This document shows, piece by piece, positions 1 through 10,061 of a stretch of DNA of 64,000 nucleotides. Below the pieces are notes generated by a model that worked only from the letters and a program-made list of their open reading frames with translations, did not search any database and was not told the DNA's origin. The DNA lies in the NCBI GenBank assembly GCA_021797775.1, contig JAJZZC010000001.1, positions 1-64,000 on the forward strand, written 5' to 3'. The position numbers were made by a program, and so were the translations under genes. This DNA comes from Bacillota bacterium. GTDB taxonomy: Bacteria > Bacillota > Sulfobacillia > RBS10-35 > JAJYVN01. Positions within the stretch are counted from its first letter, which is position 1. Each line of letters starts with the position of its first letter.

Positions 1-172
1 CCCGACACAGCCGCCAAAGCGTAGGTATTTCAAGCAGCGGTGGCCGGCTTGGTTTTCGCCGACTACTGGAGATACTATAGCACAAGAGCGGACAGAAGGC
101 AACCTTTACGGTAGCAGTTGGGAACCCCTGGCCGTGATACGTGGGAATTCGGCCCGCGGCGTCGCGCTGGAA

Positions 173-523
173 TCAGCCAGCCGCCTCGGGCACTTCGTCG
201 AGGTACGTCTCGTAGGCGACCGCGTCGAAGCGCACATGGGCCCCGACATGCAGCCCCAAGGCGTGCGCCTCTCGCACCAGCGCCGCCGCGCCCGCGATCT
301 CCTCACGCTCCGCCGCGAGGCCGAACCCCTTGTGGAAGTGGGTGATGAGCAGGTTGACCCCAAGCGCGCACAGGCGGCGCAGGGTCTCGGGCCGGTGTTC
401 CCGGGCGTAGATCGCCTCCTCGTCCACCGCGGCGGAGCCCGCATGGCGCCGGAACGGTTCCCAGTTGCCCACCAGCATGAGGCCTTCAGCGAACCAATCC
501 GGGAGCGCGGTCTCGCGCGGCAC
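173..523 (-). pseudogene. N-terminal fragment of a larger carbohydrate-active or TIM-barrel-like protein (116 aa, truncated)
   Basis: Coherent sequence (ETLRRLCALGVNLLITHFHKGFGLAAEREEIAGAAALVREAHALGLHVGAHVRFD) that stops abruptly; no continuation in any frame towards the window edge. Confidence 0.4.
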
Positions 524-573
524 GACCCTTCCCCCCGTCTACACCCGTGACTTCGCGGCCGGCAACACCCCAC

Positions 574-1719
574 TCACCCGTCTCCCGGACGCACCCAGAC
601 CACAGCGGCCTCGGTACGGCGCCCCAAATCCCACCAGCGGGGCCACGCGCGCTGGCGCAGAAAGCCGTGGCGTGCCAGGGCCGCGGCGCGATACCCCGCG
701 GGCGGGGTGCAGGCGTGGATCACCGGGGCGCCGGACCAGGGCAGGGCGGCGAGCAGGGCGTCGGCGGCCCCGTCGGCCCGCGCTCCCGGGCGCAGGTAGA
801 GCTCCAGGGCTGAGGCACCGAGGGCGGATGCGGCATGTGGCAGTAAGGCGGCCCAGCCCAGGACGCGCTTCCCCTGCCGCAGCACGCGCCCCTCCACCCT
901 GCCTGACCGCTCCACATCCGCGCCGGTCATCGCGGCGATGAAGGGCCAGTCGACGTAGTGGAGATCCCGTACGCGAAAGAGCACACTGCGCGGCAGTTCT
1001 TCCTCCGGTTCCACCTCGGCGCAGAGCGCTTCGCTGAGCCACCCCCAGTCGCCCCAGCGCATGGGACCGACGCGCGTGGGACCGTCGGCCAGGCACACCG
1101 CCTCGCCGCCCGGCTCGTCATGCCAGATCATGTCGCCCGCACCGGGACGGAGCGGGCGGAAGCCGACCCCCGCGTAGAGGCGCTGGGCGTGCCCCCCAGC
1201 GTCCGTACTGAGGGTCACGACGCGGTAGCCTCGTCGCCGCCAGTCCGCCGCCAGCACCCTGTGCAGGGCGGAGGCGGCGCCCCGCCGCCTCCAAGCCGGC
1301 CGCGTGACGACATGCCCGTAGATGGCCGCGCCGTGCGCCCCGGCCAGCATGGAGATGGTCACCAGCTCACCCTGCACCACACCCACGTAGAACAGCGTCT
1401 GCAGGTCGTCCAGCGGGCCGCGGAAGGCGGCCTCCACGTGCAGCCGGTTGATGGCCGACTTGTGGCCGAGCATCGCCTCGACCCGAGGCTGCCAGTCGCT
1501 GTCGCCGCACGGCTCGACCACCCCGACCGCGATCTCTTCGCCCGTCCGCAAGGAAGCGCGCGCCAACTCAGTGTACACCCCGCCCCGTTCCTCTCCCCGT
1601 CCATCGCTCTGGCCTGCCCCGCGGCAAGCGGCCACGGGCACGGGGCAGGCCGGTTGCCTCTGGACGCGCCCGCCGCACGGGTACAGCGCCCCCTCCCCGC
1701 GCGGATCTGGCAGGGGCAC
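574..1719 (-). CDS. GNAT-family N-acetyltransferase (true start probably downstream of the ORF start)
   Basis: GHVVTRPAWRRRGAASALHRVLAADWRRRGYRVVTLSTDAGGHAQRLYAGVGFRPL resembles the GNAT acetyl-CoA binding motif and C-terminal strand. Confidence 0.75.
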   Translation of the reverse strand: MPLPDPRGEGALYPCGGRVQRQPACPVPVAACRGAGQSDGRGEERGGVYTELARASLRTGEEIAVGVVEPCGDSDWQPRVEAMLGHKSAINRLHVEAAFRGPLDDLQTLFYVGVVQGELVTISMLAGAHGAAIYGHVVTRPAWRRRGAASALHRVLAADWRRRGYRVVTLSTDAGGHAQRLYAGVGFRPLRPGAGDMIWHDEPGGEAVCLADGPTRVGPMRWGDWGWLSEALCAEVEPEEELPRSVLFRVRDLHYVDWPFIAAMTGADVERSGRVEGRVLRQGKRVLGWAALLPHAASALGASALELYLRPGARADGAADALLAALPWSGAPVIHACTPPAGYRAAALARHGFLRQRAWPRWWDLGRRTEAAVVWVRPGDG

Positions 1720-1799
1720 GTCCCCTCACCGCCTTCCCCCCACCCCGCGCCACCGGAGACCGCATCCGGAGCCTGGCGGCGTTGGTGTGGCGCTGGCGC

Positions 1800-3896
1800 C
1801 TAACCCAGATGCGGGTGCGCGAAACGGAGGGCGGCCTGCAGCACCATGCCGACGATCCACGAGGGGTTCCAGGGGTTGAAGCCGCCCCGCCCGGAGCCCG
1901 TCGTCGACCAGTTTGTTTGGAAGAGCGCCTCAGGTTGTTCTCCGGGCGTCGGGTAGCCCCAGTCACCCGGTTGGCGCGCCACCCCCTGCGTGCACGCCTG
2001 CAGCACCCCGTGCCCCAGGTCCTGCAACCAGGGAACGCGCAGGCGGACGCCCAGGTCGTGGACCTCCCACGGGAAGAAGAAGACGTCGAGGTGGTGGTTC
2101 TGCACGCTGACGCTGGGCCAATAGGCGGTACGCAAACCCTGGCGGGCGCAGGCGCTGTCCGCTGGCAGGTCCACGTTCCAGCAGTAGACGAACGTCGCCG
2201 CCCACTCCGCCGCCAAACGGGCGGCCTCGGCCAAGCGCGGCGCAGCGGTCAGGCGGAAGGCGTGGTAGGCCGCAAGGAAAAAGTACAGCCCGGCCTCCTT
2301 GTCTTCACAGGCCGCGTCCAAGGTCGAGCGGCTGAATGGCTGGTCAAAGGTGCGGGCGAAGAGGTCCTCGTAGTGCGCAAGAAGGGTCAACGCCCTCCTC
2401 TGCAGCTCCTCGTCGGCGAGGAACTCGCCGCCGCGCAGCAGCGCGACCACGGCAGGCAGGCCCGCGGCGCTGGTGAAGCCGTCGGCCGGATCCCCCGTGC
2501 GGGCGAAGTAGCAGGGAAAGACCCCGTCGCGGTTGGTGCGCTCAGGCGAGGCCAGGAAGCGGAGGCCTCCGCGCAGCGCCGCGGCCCAGGACGGGTCTAG
2601 AGGCTGCCCGTGCCGCCGCAGCAGCAGCAGGCAATCCGCCAGGTTGGCCAGGGCCTCGCCGGCCATACGGCTGCTGAAGCGCTCGCTCTGGCGCTTGGCG
2701 TCCGCATACCAGCGCCCCTCGTCGAGGGCGTAGTAGAGTGGGCGCAGGCCGGGCGCCTCCTTGCGCTCTGGGGCCGCGGCGAAGTGAGTGAGGACCGCCC
2801 GACCCTTGGCGCTCCACGCCGGATCCCCCCCGGTGAGCCCCAGGGCCAGGGCGCACCAGGCCAGACGCAGGGACTGCCCGGTCCATCCGTACAGGAAGCC
2901 TGGGGCACGGCCGTAGATATTGCCCTCCTCCCGTGTGGGTGTGGCCACGAGGAAACCGCCGGGGCCGGCCGCGCGCCACCGCTGGTGCAGCGCCTGACTC
3001 TTCAGGGCGACGGTCTCTGCCGGCGTGAGCGCCGGATCGGCGCGCGGCCGCAGGACGTCCCAACCGCAGTGCACGAGTTGGCGGAAGCCCTGCCCCTCGG
3101 CCACGCAGGGCCCGAAGTCGAGGACCAGGGTCTTCTCCAAAACGTCCCCCGCTTGGAGTGTCAGATAACCGCGCGCTGGATCGTGCACGGCCTGATTCTG
3201 GGCCGCGTAGATCGAATCGCGCTCGCCGTTCAACGCCATGGCGCCGCTGAGGCTGAGGAGGTCGATGCCGGTGGCACTCCCTGCCCCCCCGAGCGTCCAC
3301 CAGAGGTCCTCCCCTGCCCCGGGCAACCGGATGCGCCCCGGCAGCACCAGCAGGGTGAGCGCCAGCCGGCGGCCGCCGGCCGCCCACTCGACGTTGATGC
3401 CGGGCACGGGCAAGCGGTGCTCCTCGACCACCAAGACGGAGCCCGTTACGGGCGCCAGGCGAGGCACCAGGCGCTCGGGCGCCGCTGACGGGTTGCCGTT
3501 GTAACTGACGCCGGGGAGGGTCACCTTGGCCGCCGAACCGCTGGGGGTGGGCAAGCGGGTGCCGAGCGTCACCCCAACCAGTGGGGAGTCGCCCCGGACC
3601 ATCCAGCGGCGGGTGAGCCAGACCCGCTCCCCCCGCCACCGCCAGCCGTCGGCAATGGCCACCGCCCCGGCCTCGGCGCGGACGTACATCTCCCCCTTGG
3701 CATCTTGCTCCCACGCCAAAGACCGTAGGGGAGCCGGCGCCAGATCCCACGGCCGCGCAAACGATAGCGGCGTAAAGTCTGCGTAGCGGAACGAAAGGAC
3801 GCACGTCGGCTCCACCCCGCGCCAGCGCAGCGCGACCCTCAGGTCGTCGCCGGTACCGCTGAACGCGACGGCGCGTTCCCGGCTGTCATCCCACAT
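1800..3896 (-). CDS. Large hypothetical protein, glycoside-hydrolase-like (N-terminal beta domain plus alpha/alpha-toroid-like C-terminus)
   Basis: 699 aa from an internal ATG; aromatic-rich; helical repeats with WTGQSLRLAWCALALGLT and RMAGEALANLADCLLLL; just downstream of a solute-binding-like gene on the same strand. Confidence 0.6.
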   Translation of the reverse strand: MWDDSRERAVAFSGTGDDLRVALRWRGVEPTCVLSFRYADFTPLSFARPWDLAPAPLRSLAWEQDAKGEMYVRAEAGAVAIADGWRWRGERVWLTRRWMVRGDSPLVGVTLGTRLPTPSGSAAKVTLPGVSYNGNPSAAPERLVPRLAPVTGSVLVVEEHRLPVPGINVEWAAGGRRLALTLLVLPGRIRLPGAGEDLWWTLGGAGSATGIDLLSLSGAMALNGERDSIYAAQNQAVHDPARGYLTLQAGDVLEKTLVLDFGPCVAEGQGFRQLVHCGWDVLRPRADPALTPAETVALKSQALHQRWRAAGPGGFLVATPTREEGNIYGRAPGFLYGWTGQSLRLAWCALALGLTGGDPAWSAKGRAVLTHFAAAPERKEAPGLRPLYYALDEGRWYADAKRQSERFSSRMAGEALANLADCLLLLRRHGQPLDPSWAAALRGGLRFLASPERTNRDGVFPCYFARTGDPADGFTSAAGLPAVVALLRGGEFLADEELQRRALTLLAHYEDLFARTFDQPFSRSTLDAACEDKEAGLYFFLAAYHAFRLTAAPRLAEAARLAAEWAATFVYCWNVDLPADSACARQGLRTAYWPSVSVQNHHLDVFFFPWEVHDLGVRLRVPWLQDLGHGVLQACTQGVARQPGDWGYPTPGEQPEALFQTNWSTTGSGRGGFNPWNPSWIVGMVLQAALRFAHPHLG

Positions 3897-4416
3897 GGTG
3901 CACGGAACGCGCACCGCACGCTCGTCTGGGTGCTGTCCCCCCGGATCCCCCACCGCAGCGCACCCCCTCCCAAACCGATGGCCCAGGACCGCCCGGGACC
4001 GTGCAGGCGGAACCGACCCCACGAAGTAGCGGTTGGCAGGCCACGCGAACCCCGCAGCGGGCCGTGTCCAGCCCTTCCATGCCGGAAGGCGACGTCGGCG
4101 TCAGCCGCCGGTGGGTCCGTCGCTGCCGGGGATCACGCCGCACTCGGGGGGCGTTGGTCTGCACCCCGTTGGTACGCATGACCCCGGTGCCCCCCCCGCC
4201 GCCGAGAGGCTTTGCCGTGCTGGCCAGCCCGGCGGCGGGCGCGGGCCGACCCTGTCGCCGCGGGCGGCATCGCGCCCCACCTAGCGAGCCCCGCAGCCGC
4301 CGTCGCGAGGGCGGTGATCGCAGGATGCCTCCCATCGCCGCCCCCTCTGCCGTACGCCCCGTCCTCTCCGCTGAGGTGAGGCGCCAGAAGCGTCCTGCCG
4401 CCCTGCCGCCAGAACC

Positions 4417-6471
4417 CTACCCGCCCACTTGGTAGAAGGCGGTCGGTGTGAAGCTGAGATGATCGAACACGACGCTGAGGTTGTTGCCACCGTTATTGGA
4501 CCCCCAGATGCCAACCCAGCAGCCGGCCATTTCCAGGGCGGCCGGGGTGCCGGCCAGCGTCCAGGTCGTCCCGTCCAGAGACGTGTACGCGGTCCACCGG
4601 ATGACGTCACGCACGAGTTTGAACCATACCGGATGCAACAGGTAGTTCTTGGGCTGGGGGGAAGTCGTGCGTGGGAGCAGCAGCCCTGCCTCGGGCAGCA
4701 CCGCAGGCCCGCCGAAGCCACTCTCATCCGTCACCTGGACCTCGGGCAGCGGCCGGTTCCAGACGTGGACGCCGCGATTGATGGCGGCGGCCACCGTCAT
4801 CACGGGGCAAGTGCCGCTGAGGTCCCCTCGGGCCATCAACCCGACCTTGGCTCCTGTCGATGGTCCACCGCCCACGCTGCCGATGGCCGTCAGGCGGCAC
4901 GCAAATGTGCCCGTGCTGGACGTCCACGGCATACAGGCGAACGTCATGCCGTCGTTGATGGCCAGCGAGATACCATGACCAGAGCCGATGAGCGTGTACA
5001 CTCCGTTCTTCACACTCACGGATCCCTTCGGCGCCAGCGTCGGTGCCCGCCCAAGGCCGGTCTTTGATGGCACGGGGAATGTCACCGCATGCTTGGCCTT
5101 CACCGCTTGACCCAGGACTCCCGCGAGCTTGGCCTCGGCACCAAGCGCCACGGCGGCGGTGGTCTCCAGGGCGTTGATTTGCTTCGCGGCGGCAGCGAAT
5201 GCGCCGGCCACGGAAATGCTCTTGCTAAGAATCTTTCCGCCCCACGAATTCAGGATATTGGTGGCCTCCGAAGGGAAGTACTCGAAGTCCGAGCGGATGG
5301 CCAGGTGTGAAGCCATCTGAGTCAGAACCCCCAGGTTCTTTCCCCGCAGCGGGGGCGCGTACTGCTCCAACGTAGCCACGTACTCTGGCCACAGCGCGTT
5401 CAATACCGGCCCTTGCAACTGGACCTTCATCATCCAGCGTTGCCATTCGGGCCGCGCGGACATCCAGTAGATGAAGGACCATGCGGCTGACGGCTGTTTG
5501 GTGATGGCGGAAACCGTGAGGGCATCGGGGCCCGAGTCGTTGAAGACCCCCCGCGGAAAGGAGGGCAGTGGCCAGAAGTCCCACTTCTGTCCCTGGAACC
5601 GCGCGGCAATCTGCGGCAGGGCGTTCATCCCAAAGATATCGGACACCGCGAGACCCTTCGCCCACTGCGCCGGAAAGGTGCTGGTGGTCAGCCAGGCCTT
5701 GCCGGACAGTAGCAAGTCGAAGAACCACTCGCCCGCAGCTATAGCCTCTGGACTATCCATGGTGCAATGCCGGGGATTCGTCGGGTCAACGTAGGAGCCG
5801 CCCCACCCATGCAGGTAACACGAGGCGGGGACGTTGCCTGCGGTGGCTTGGCCCAGCAACCCCCCCCCGTACACATGCTTCTTGGATGTGATACTCGTGC
5901 CCGCGGCCCAGAGCTTGGCGGCCTCCGCAACATCCCAGGTAGGAGAGGGATAAGGGAGACCGGCGGCGTCGAGCATGCCTTCGTTGACGATCATCCCGTA
6001 GGCGTTGGTGTTGTATGGGAGTCCCCACAGCGCACCCCCCGTCCGCCAGTGCCCCGCGATACCGTTCCACATCGCAAAGTCGACGTTGGCCTGCGAGGCG
6101 TATGGGGCCAGGTTCAGCAGAGCGCGCGCCTGCATCACCTCACCTGCAAAGCCGGTGCCGAAGACGTCGGGAGCTTGTCCGGAGAGCACGTCGCCCACAA
6201 ACTGTGAATCGCCGATTCCCGGCACCCACCTGATCCTGATACCGCGGTTGGCGGCCAGAAAAGGCGCGATTCCTCGGTTGCCGATCTCGATCCACACCGG
6301 GGTCGTCCCGATAAGACTCACCTGCAGTTCCACCACACCCGACCCGGCGGTCGGTACCGCGGCCACCGCCGCCGGTCCGAGCAGACCGACCGCCAGCACA
6401 GCCCCGACACCCGTGGCTCCGGTTCCGATCAGGCGGCGGCGCGTTGCCGTGATCCCAGAAGTCCGCAACAC
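4417..6471 (-). CDS. Extracellular solute-binding-like protein 1, Tat-type signal, C-terminal DUF1349/ConA-like domain
   Basis: GTG start with gggagg RBS; TATRRRLIGTGATGVGAVLAVGLLGPAAVAA signal; SBP-type body (NEGMLDAAGLPYPSPTWDVAEAAKLW); C-terminus RWTAYTSLDGTTWTLAG...MAGCWVGIWGSNNGGNN. Confidence 0.8.
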   Translation of the reverse strand: MLRTSGITATRRRLIGTGATGVGAVLAVGLLGPAAVAAVPTAGSGVVELQVSLIGTTPVWIEIGNRGIAPFLAANRGIRIRWVPGIGDSQFVGDVLSGQAPDVFGTGFAGEVMQARALLNLAPYASQANVDFAMWNGIAGHWRTGGALWGLPYNTNAYGMIVNEGMLDAAGLPYPSPTWDVAEAAKLWAAGTSITSKKHVYGGGLLGQATAGNVPASCYLHGWGGSYVDPTNPRHCTMDSPEAIAAGEWFFDLLLSGKAWLTTSTFPAQWAKGLAVSDIFGMNALPQIAARFQGQKWDFWPLPSFPRGVFNDSGPDALTVSAITKQPSAAWSFIYWMSARPEWQRWMMKVQLQGPVLNALWPEYVATLEQYAPPLRGKNLGVLTQMASHLAIRSDFEYFPSEATNILNSWGGKILSKSISVAGAFAAAAKQINALETTAAVALGAEAKLAGVLGQAVKAKHAVTFPVPSKTGLGRAPTLAPKGSVSVKNGVYTLIGSGHGISLAINDGMTFACMPWTSSTGTFACRLTAIGSVGGGPSTGAKVGLMARGDLSGTCPVMTVAAAINRGVHVWNRPLPEVQVTDESGFGGPAVLPEAGLLLPRTTSPQPKNYLLHPVWFKLVRDVIRWTAYTSLDGTTWTLAGTPAALEMAGCWVGIWGSNNGGNNLSVVFDHLSFTPTAFYQVGG

Positions 6472-7691
6472 GGAATCGTCCCTCCCGTCCTGTGTGCCGA
6501 TGGAAACAACCACATGCTCCGAGGGGTCGGCGTGGGGCCTCTGGACAACGTGACATCTGGTGGTACCCACCGCCATCGCGCCCAGCCCCCAGCACCCTGG
6601 CTACAGTGACGACACTGCGCAGTACGTCGCGAGCCGAACCGCTCTGCTGCAAACCGCGGACACCTTGGGTGGACTCCGGCTGGCATGAGCGACCGGCCGG
6701 GGCCGGCGGGCAGGTGCGTGGATCGATGGCCCGCGCCGGGCCGCGGGCGAGTCGGCGCGCTGGCGCGAGCGCGGTAGGGACAAGTCGGACGGCTCCTTCA
6801 CGCCATCGCAGGCGATCGTCCGGCGGCCCACGGCTTCCGCCCACCATACGGCGCGCGGGGGCGGCGCCTCGCGGCGGCCCCGTGCGTACCGCTGCATGCG
6901 AGCCGGCTGGCGGGGAATGGAGGGTCCCTGGCGCGCGGCGTATGGCGCTTTGGCGGAGATCGCCTCACACGGCATGGTGACATGGAGAGGCCTGTGGGGA
7001 AGCGCGGCGCGGGTCGCGGTTGCGGAAGCCGGGGGATGCGCCGTTATCGACTAAGACTTCTCAACCAACACAAACAACCCCTCCATTCTCCCATCGTGTA
7101 CCGCAAGGACAACGCCTGTATGGGTATACGCCGGGCGGGTAATGGGGCCGCCGTTTTATGGATACATCCCTAGTGCCATCGGATCTACCCTCGACCGCCA
7201 CATGCCCGCCAGACTGCATGCGCGGTCGAGGCGGTACCGCAACGGAGAACACCGCGAGTCTGGCACGCCCGAGGTGGTGCTGTCAACCCCCCATCGGTAC
7301 ACTTCACCGGTCAGCGGCCCGCGCGCATGGCCGCATCGTCCGGATGGGCGCCTCCCTCTCCGGCGGCAGCCACGACCGCGTTGCCCTCCACCTTCCACCG
7401 GCATCCTTCGCGGCAGAGACGATGGCGCGGGCGTGCAGCGGCGGAGAGATATCCCGTCGGCAGTGCGCCCAGGGCCGAAGGCCCCCCTCCCGTGGGGCGG
7501 TCCGACTCGCCGCCTTGGGCCCGTGGGCCCCTTGGCACTGCCCACCCGACTACACGCTGGGACCGGGCCCCACCGTCCGTATTCCTCTCGCGGGACCACG
7601 CCCGGCGCGCCCAACGTGTAGGGGCTCAGACTACGTGGCGGCAGCAAACCTTTTCCCGCTCGGGAAGACCCTGTGCCGCCTGGCTGCTGCC

Positions 7692-7746
7692 GGGGTCAAG
7701 GCCGCGCGGCGGGTGTCAGCCCTTGGCCTTGACCCCAAGGCGGCCG
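7692..7746. repeat. Perfect 12-bp inverted repeat (GGGGTCAAGGCC / GGCCTTGACCCC), potential hairpin
   Basis: Arms 7692-7703 and 7735-7746, read directly. Confidence 0.6.
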
Positions 7747-8069
7747 GGCACGGGAGCGGCTACACCCCAGAGCCCGCCATCCCCTCCTCAGATCTCTCTG
7801 TATCGACATCCTGAGTTGTCTTGGCAGAGCCCCCCGGCCGACACGCCGTCTGAGGCGCGGTAGACGGCCCAGCGGTTGTGGCCGCTCCTGGCACGGACCG
7901 CTCACGCTTCCCCGGGCGCGCCGCCCCTCCACGGGGGATGGGGCGTGGAGATCCGCCCCCACCACCGTTGCCCGCGCCCTGAGGCGACGGCGGCGGGGGC
8001 GCGTCTTCTGTTGCACCGAACCGACACACCGCATATACTCTGTGCGGTTGATTTAGCCATGGTGAAACG

Positions 8070-8250
8070 AAGGAGGTGATGCAGCGAAATGGAGCGCCGG
8101 ACAGCGGAAGACCACCTGGCGGACATCTGCCGCCCGTGGCGAGGGGCCTGGGCGCGACCACGGGCGCCAGCGCCGAGCGGCGCAGCATCAGTCCCACATC
8201 GCCCCCGCGAGGTGATGGCGGTTGGCCCGGAGCGGCCCGAAATGGCCTAG
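8070..8250 (+). other. Short ORF (53 aa) with near-perfect Shine-Dalgarno AAGGAGGTGAT; possible leader peptide or relic of a DtxR/MntR-like regulator upstream of the NRAMP gene
   Basis: AAGGAGGTGATgcagcgaaATG; product MERRTAEDHLADICRPWRGAWARPRAPAPSGAASVPHRPREVMAVGPERPEMA. Confidence 0.3.
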
Positions 8251-8654
8251 GAGGACGAGAGGGTCCCGTTGGGCGAGCCCCATCCCACCGGGGTGGTGGC
8301 CTCGACGTCGGACGTGGCCCCACAGGTTGTGGCCGGTGCGGCCAAGACCGCTTGCGGCGCGTCCTCGGAGGGACCGGCCCAGGTCGCTTGCCGGGCTGGC
8401 TCGGAAGCAAAGCGACCAAGCGACCGTGGCCGCGCGGCAGCGGACTTCGCGTCGGTCACCTACCGGGCCTACGAGGGCCGTGCTCCTGACCGACGAGAGG
8501 CCCGGCGGTCCCCACCGCGCACCTCCCACCGACACAGGCTGCGCGGAGCGGTCGTCGGCGATGGAATTGGGGCTCCCGTGGGCCACGCTCGGCGCGTCCG
8601 CGCTGCACCGCCTGACCGACCAGGCACCACAGACTGAGGGAGGGAGGACCAGGC

Positions 8655-10061
8655 ATGCCCGAGCGCCCTTCTGCGGCGCCCGCCCCAGCAGGCCCGCCCA
8701 CCGCGGCGGTCACCGGCGCGACCGCGTCCGATGGGATTGTGATCACGCACGAGGACATCGACCGGGCCCGGGACCGGTTGGCGGTGGAACGCGCCCGCCG
8801 CGGCGGGCGGTTCGCCTGGACGCGGCTGCTCTGGTTGCTCGTCGGGCCGGGTATCCTCGTGATGCTGGGCGAAAACGACGCCCCGAGCATGCTGTCGTAC
8901 GCGGCGACCGGTGCGCGGTTCGGGATCGGCTTCTTTGTGCCCTTTATCGTAGTGACGTTCATGATGGCCTACGTGGTGCAGGAGATGACGGTGCGCCTCG
9001 GCGCCACCACGCACCGGGGGCATGCGGAACTGATCTTCGACCGTTTCGGTCGGTTTTGGGGCTCCTTTGCCATGGGCGACCTTGTCCTCGGCAACTTCCT
9101 CACGCTGATTACGGAATTCATCGGCATCCGGGCGGGGCTTGGCTTCTTCGGCGTGCCGCCGCTCGTCTCGGTGAGCGCGGCCGTGTGCATCGTCATGGTC
9201 AGCGCCATGACGAGCCGCTATTGGACGTGGGAACGGCTGACGATCGGACTCGCCATCTTCAACGGGCTCTTTATCCCGGTGGCCTTCCTCGTCCACCCCG
9301 CCTGGGGCACGGTCGGTCGTTCCCTCCTGACCTGGTCCCCGCTGCCCGGGCACCTGCTGAGCGGCGGTACGCTGACCATCCTCATGGCGGACATCGGGGC
9401 CACCGTCACCCCATGGATGCTCTTTTTCCAGCAGGGCGCGGTGGTCGACAAGGGCCTGCAGCCCCGCGACGTCGGCAGCGGCCGGCTCGACACCGTCATT
9501 GGGGCCGTGCTGGCCAGCCTCTTCGCGGTCGCCTGCGTCGTGGCGACATCCCCCCTACACACGCACGGCATCAACACCGGCGACTATCAGGCGGCGAACT
9601 TCGCGCGGGCGCTGCTGCCCTACGCCGGCCGTGTCGGAGCGACGCTGTTCGCGCTCGGTGTCTTCGAGGCCGGCCTGGTCGCCTCGATCACCATCTCCAC
9701 CTCGTCGGCGTACGCGTTTGGCGAGGTGGCCGGAAGCGCGCACAGTCTCAACCGCCCGCTCGGCGAGGGCCGGCTCTTCTATGCCGTGCTGCTGGCCTCC
9801 GCGGTGAGCGCGGGGGCCCTGGTGCTCATCCCGCACGCACCCCTGGAATTCGTGGTGCTGGTCGTCAACGTCATCGCGGTGCTGGCCATGCCTCCGGCCC
9901 TGATTTTCCTGGTGCTGCTGGTCAACGACCCTGAGCTGATGGGAGACCAGCGCTCGAGCCTCTGGTCGAACGTCGCGGTGATCACCACCACCGTGTTGTT
10001 GGTCGCGGCCGGACTGTTGTATGGAATCAGCGTGCTGTTTCCCAAGGCCTTGGGCGGATGA
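8655..10061 (+). CDS. NRAMP-family divalent metal transporter
   Basis: 468 aa, strong RBS gagggaggga; PGILVMLGENDAPSMLSYAATGARFG corresponds to the NRAMP TM1 metal-site region; multiple TM segments. Confidence 0.85.
   Translation: MPERPSAAPAPAGPPTAAVTGATASDGIVITHEDIDRARDRLAVERARRGGRFAWTRLLWLLVGPGILVMLGENDAPSMLSYAATGARFGIGFFVPFIVVTFMMAYVVQEMTVRLGATTHRGHAELIFDRFGRFWGSFAMGDLVLGNFLTLITEFIGIRAGLGFFGVPPLVSVSAAVCIVMVSAMTSRYWTWERLTIGLAIFNGLFIPVAFLVHPAWGTVGRSLLTWSPLPGHLLSGGTLTILMADIGATVTPWMLFFQQGAVVDKGLQPRDVGSGRLDTVIGAVLASLFAVACVVATSPLHTHGINTGDYQAANFARALLPYAGRVGATLFALGVFEAGLVASITISTSSAYAFGEVAGSAHSLNRPLGEGRLFYAVLLASAVSAGALVLIPHAPLEFVVLVVNVIAVLAMPPALIFLVLLVNDPELMGDQRSSLWSNVAVITTTVLLVAAGLLYGISVLFPKALGG

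Noticed and set aside
8269-8637. 122-aa + ORF between the short ORF and NRAMP
   Set aside because: No clear RBS, low-complexity Arg/Ala/Pro composition, no recognisable motif.
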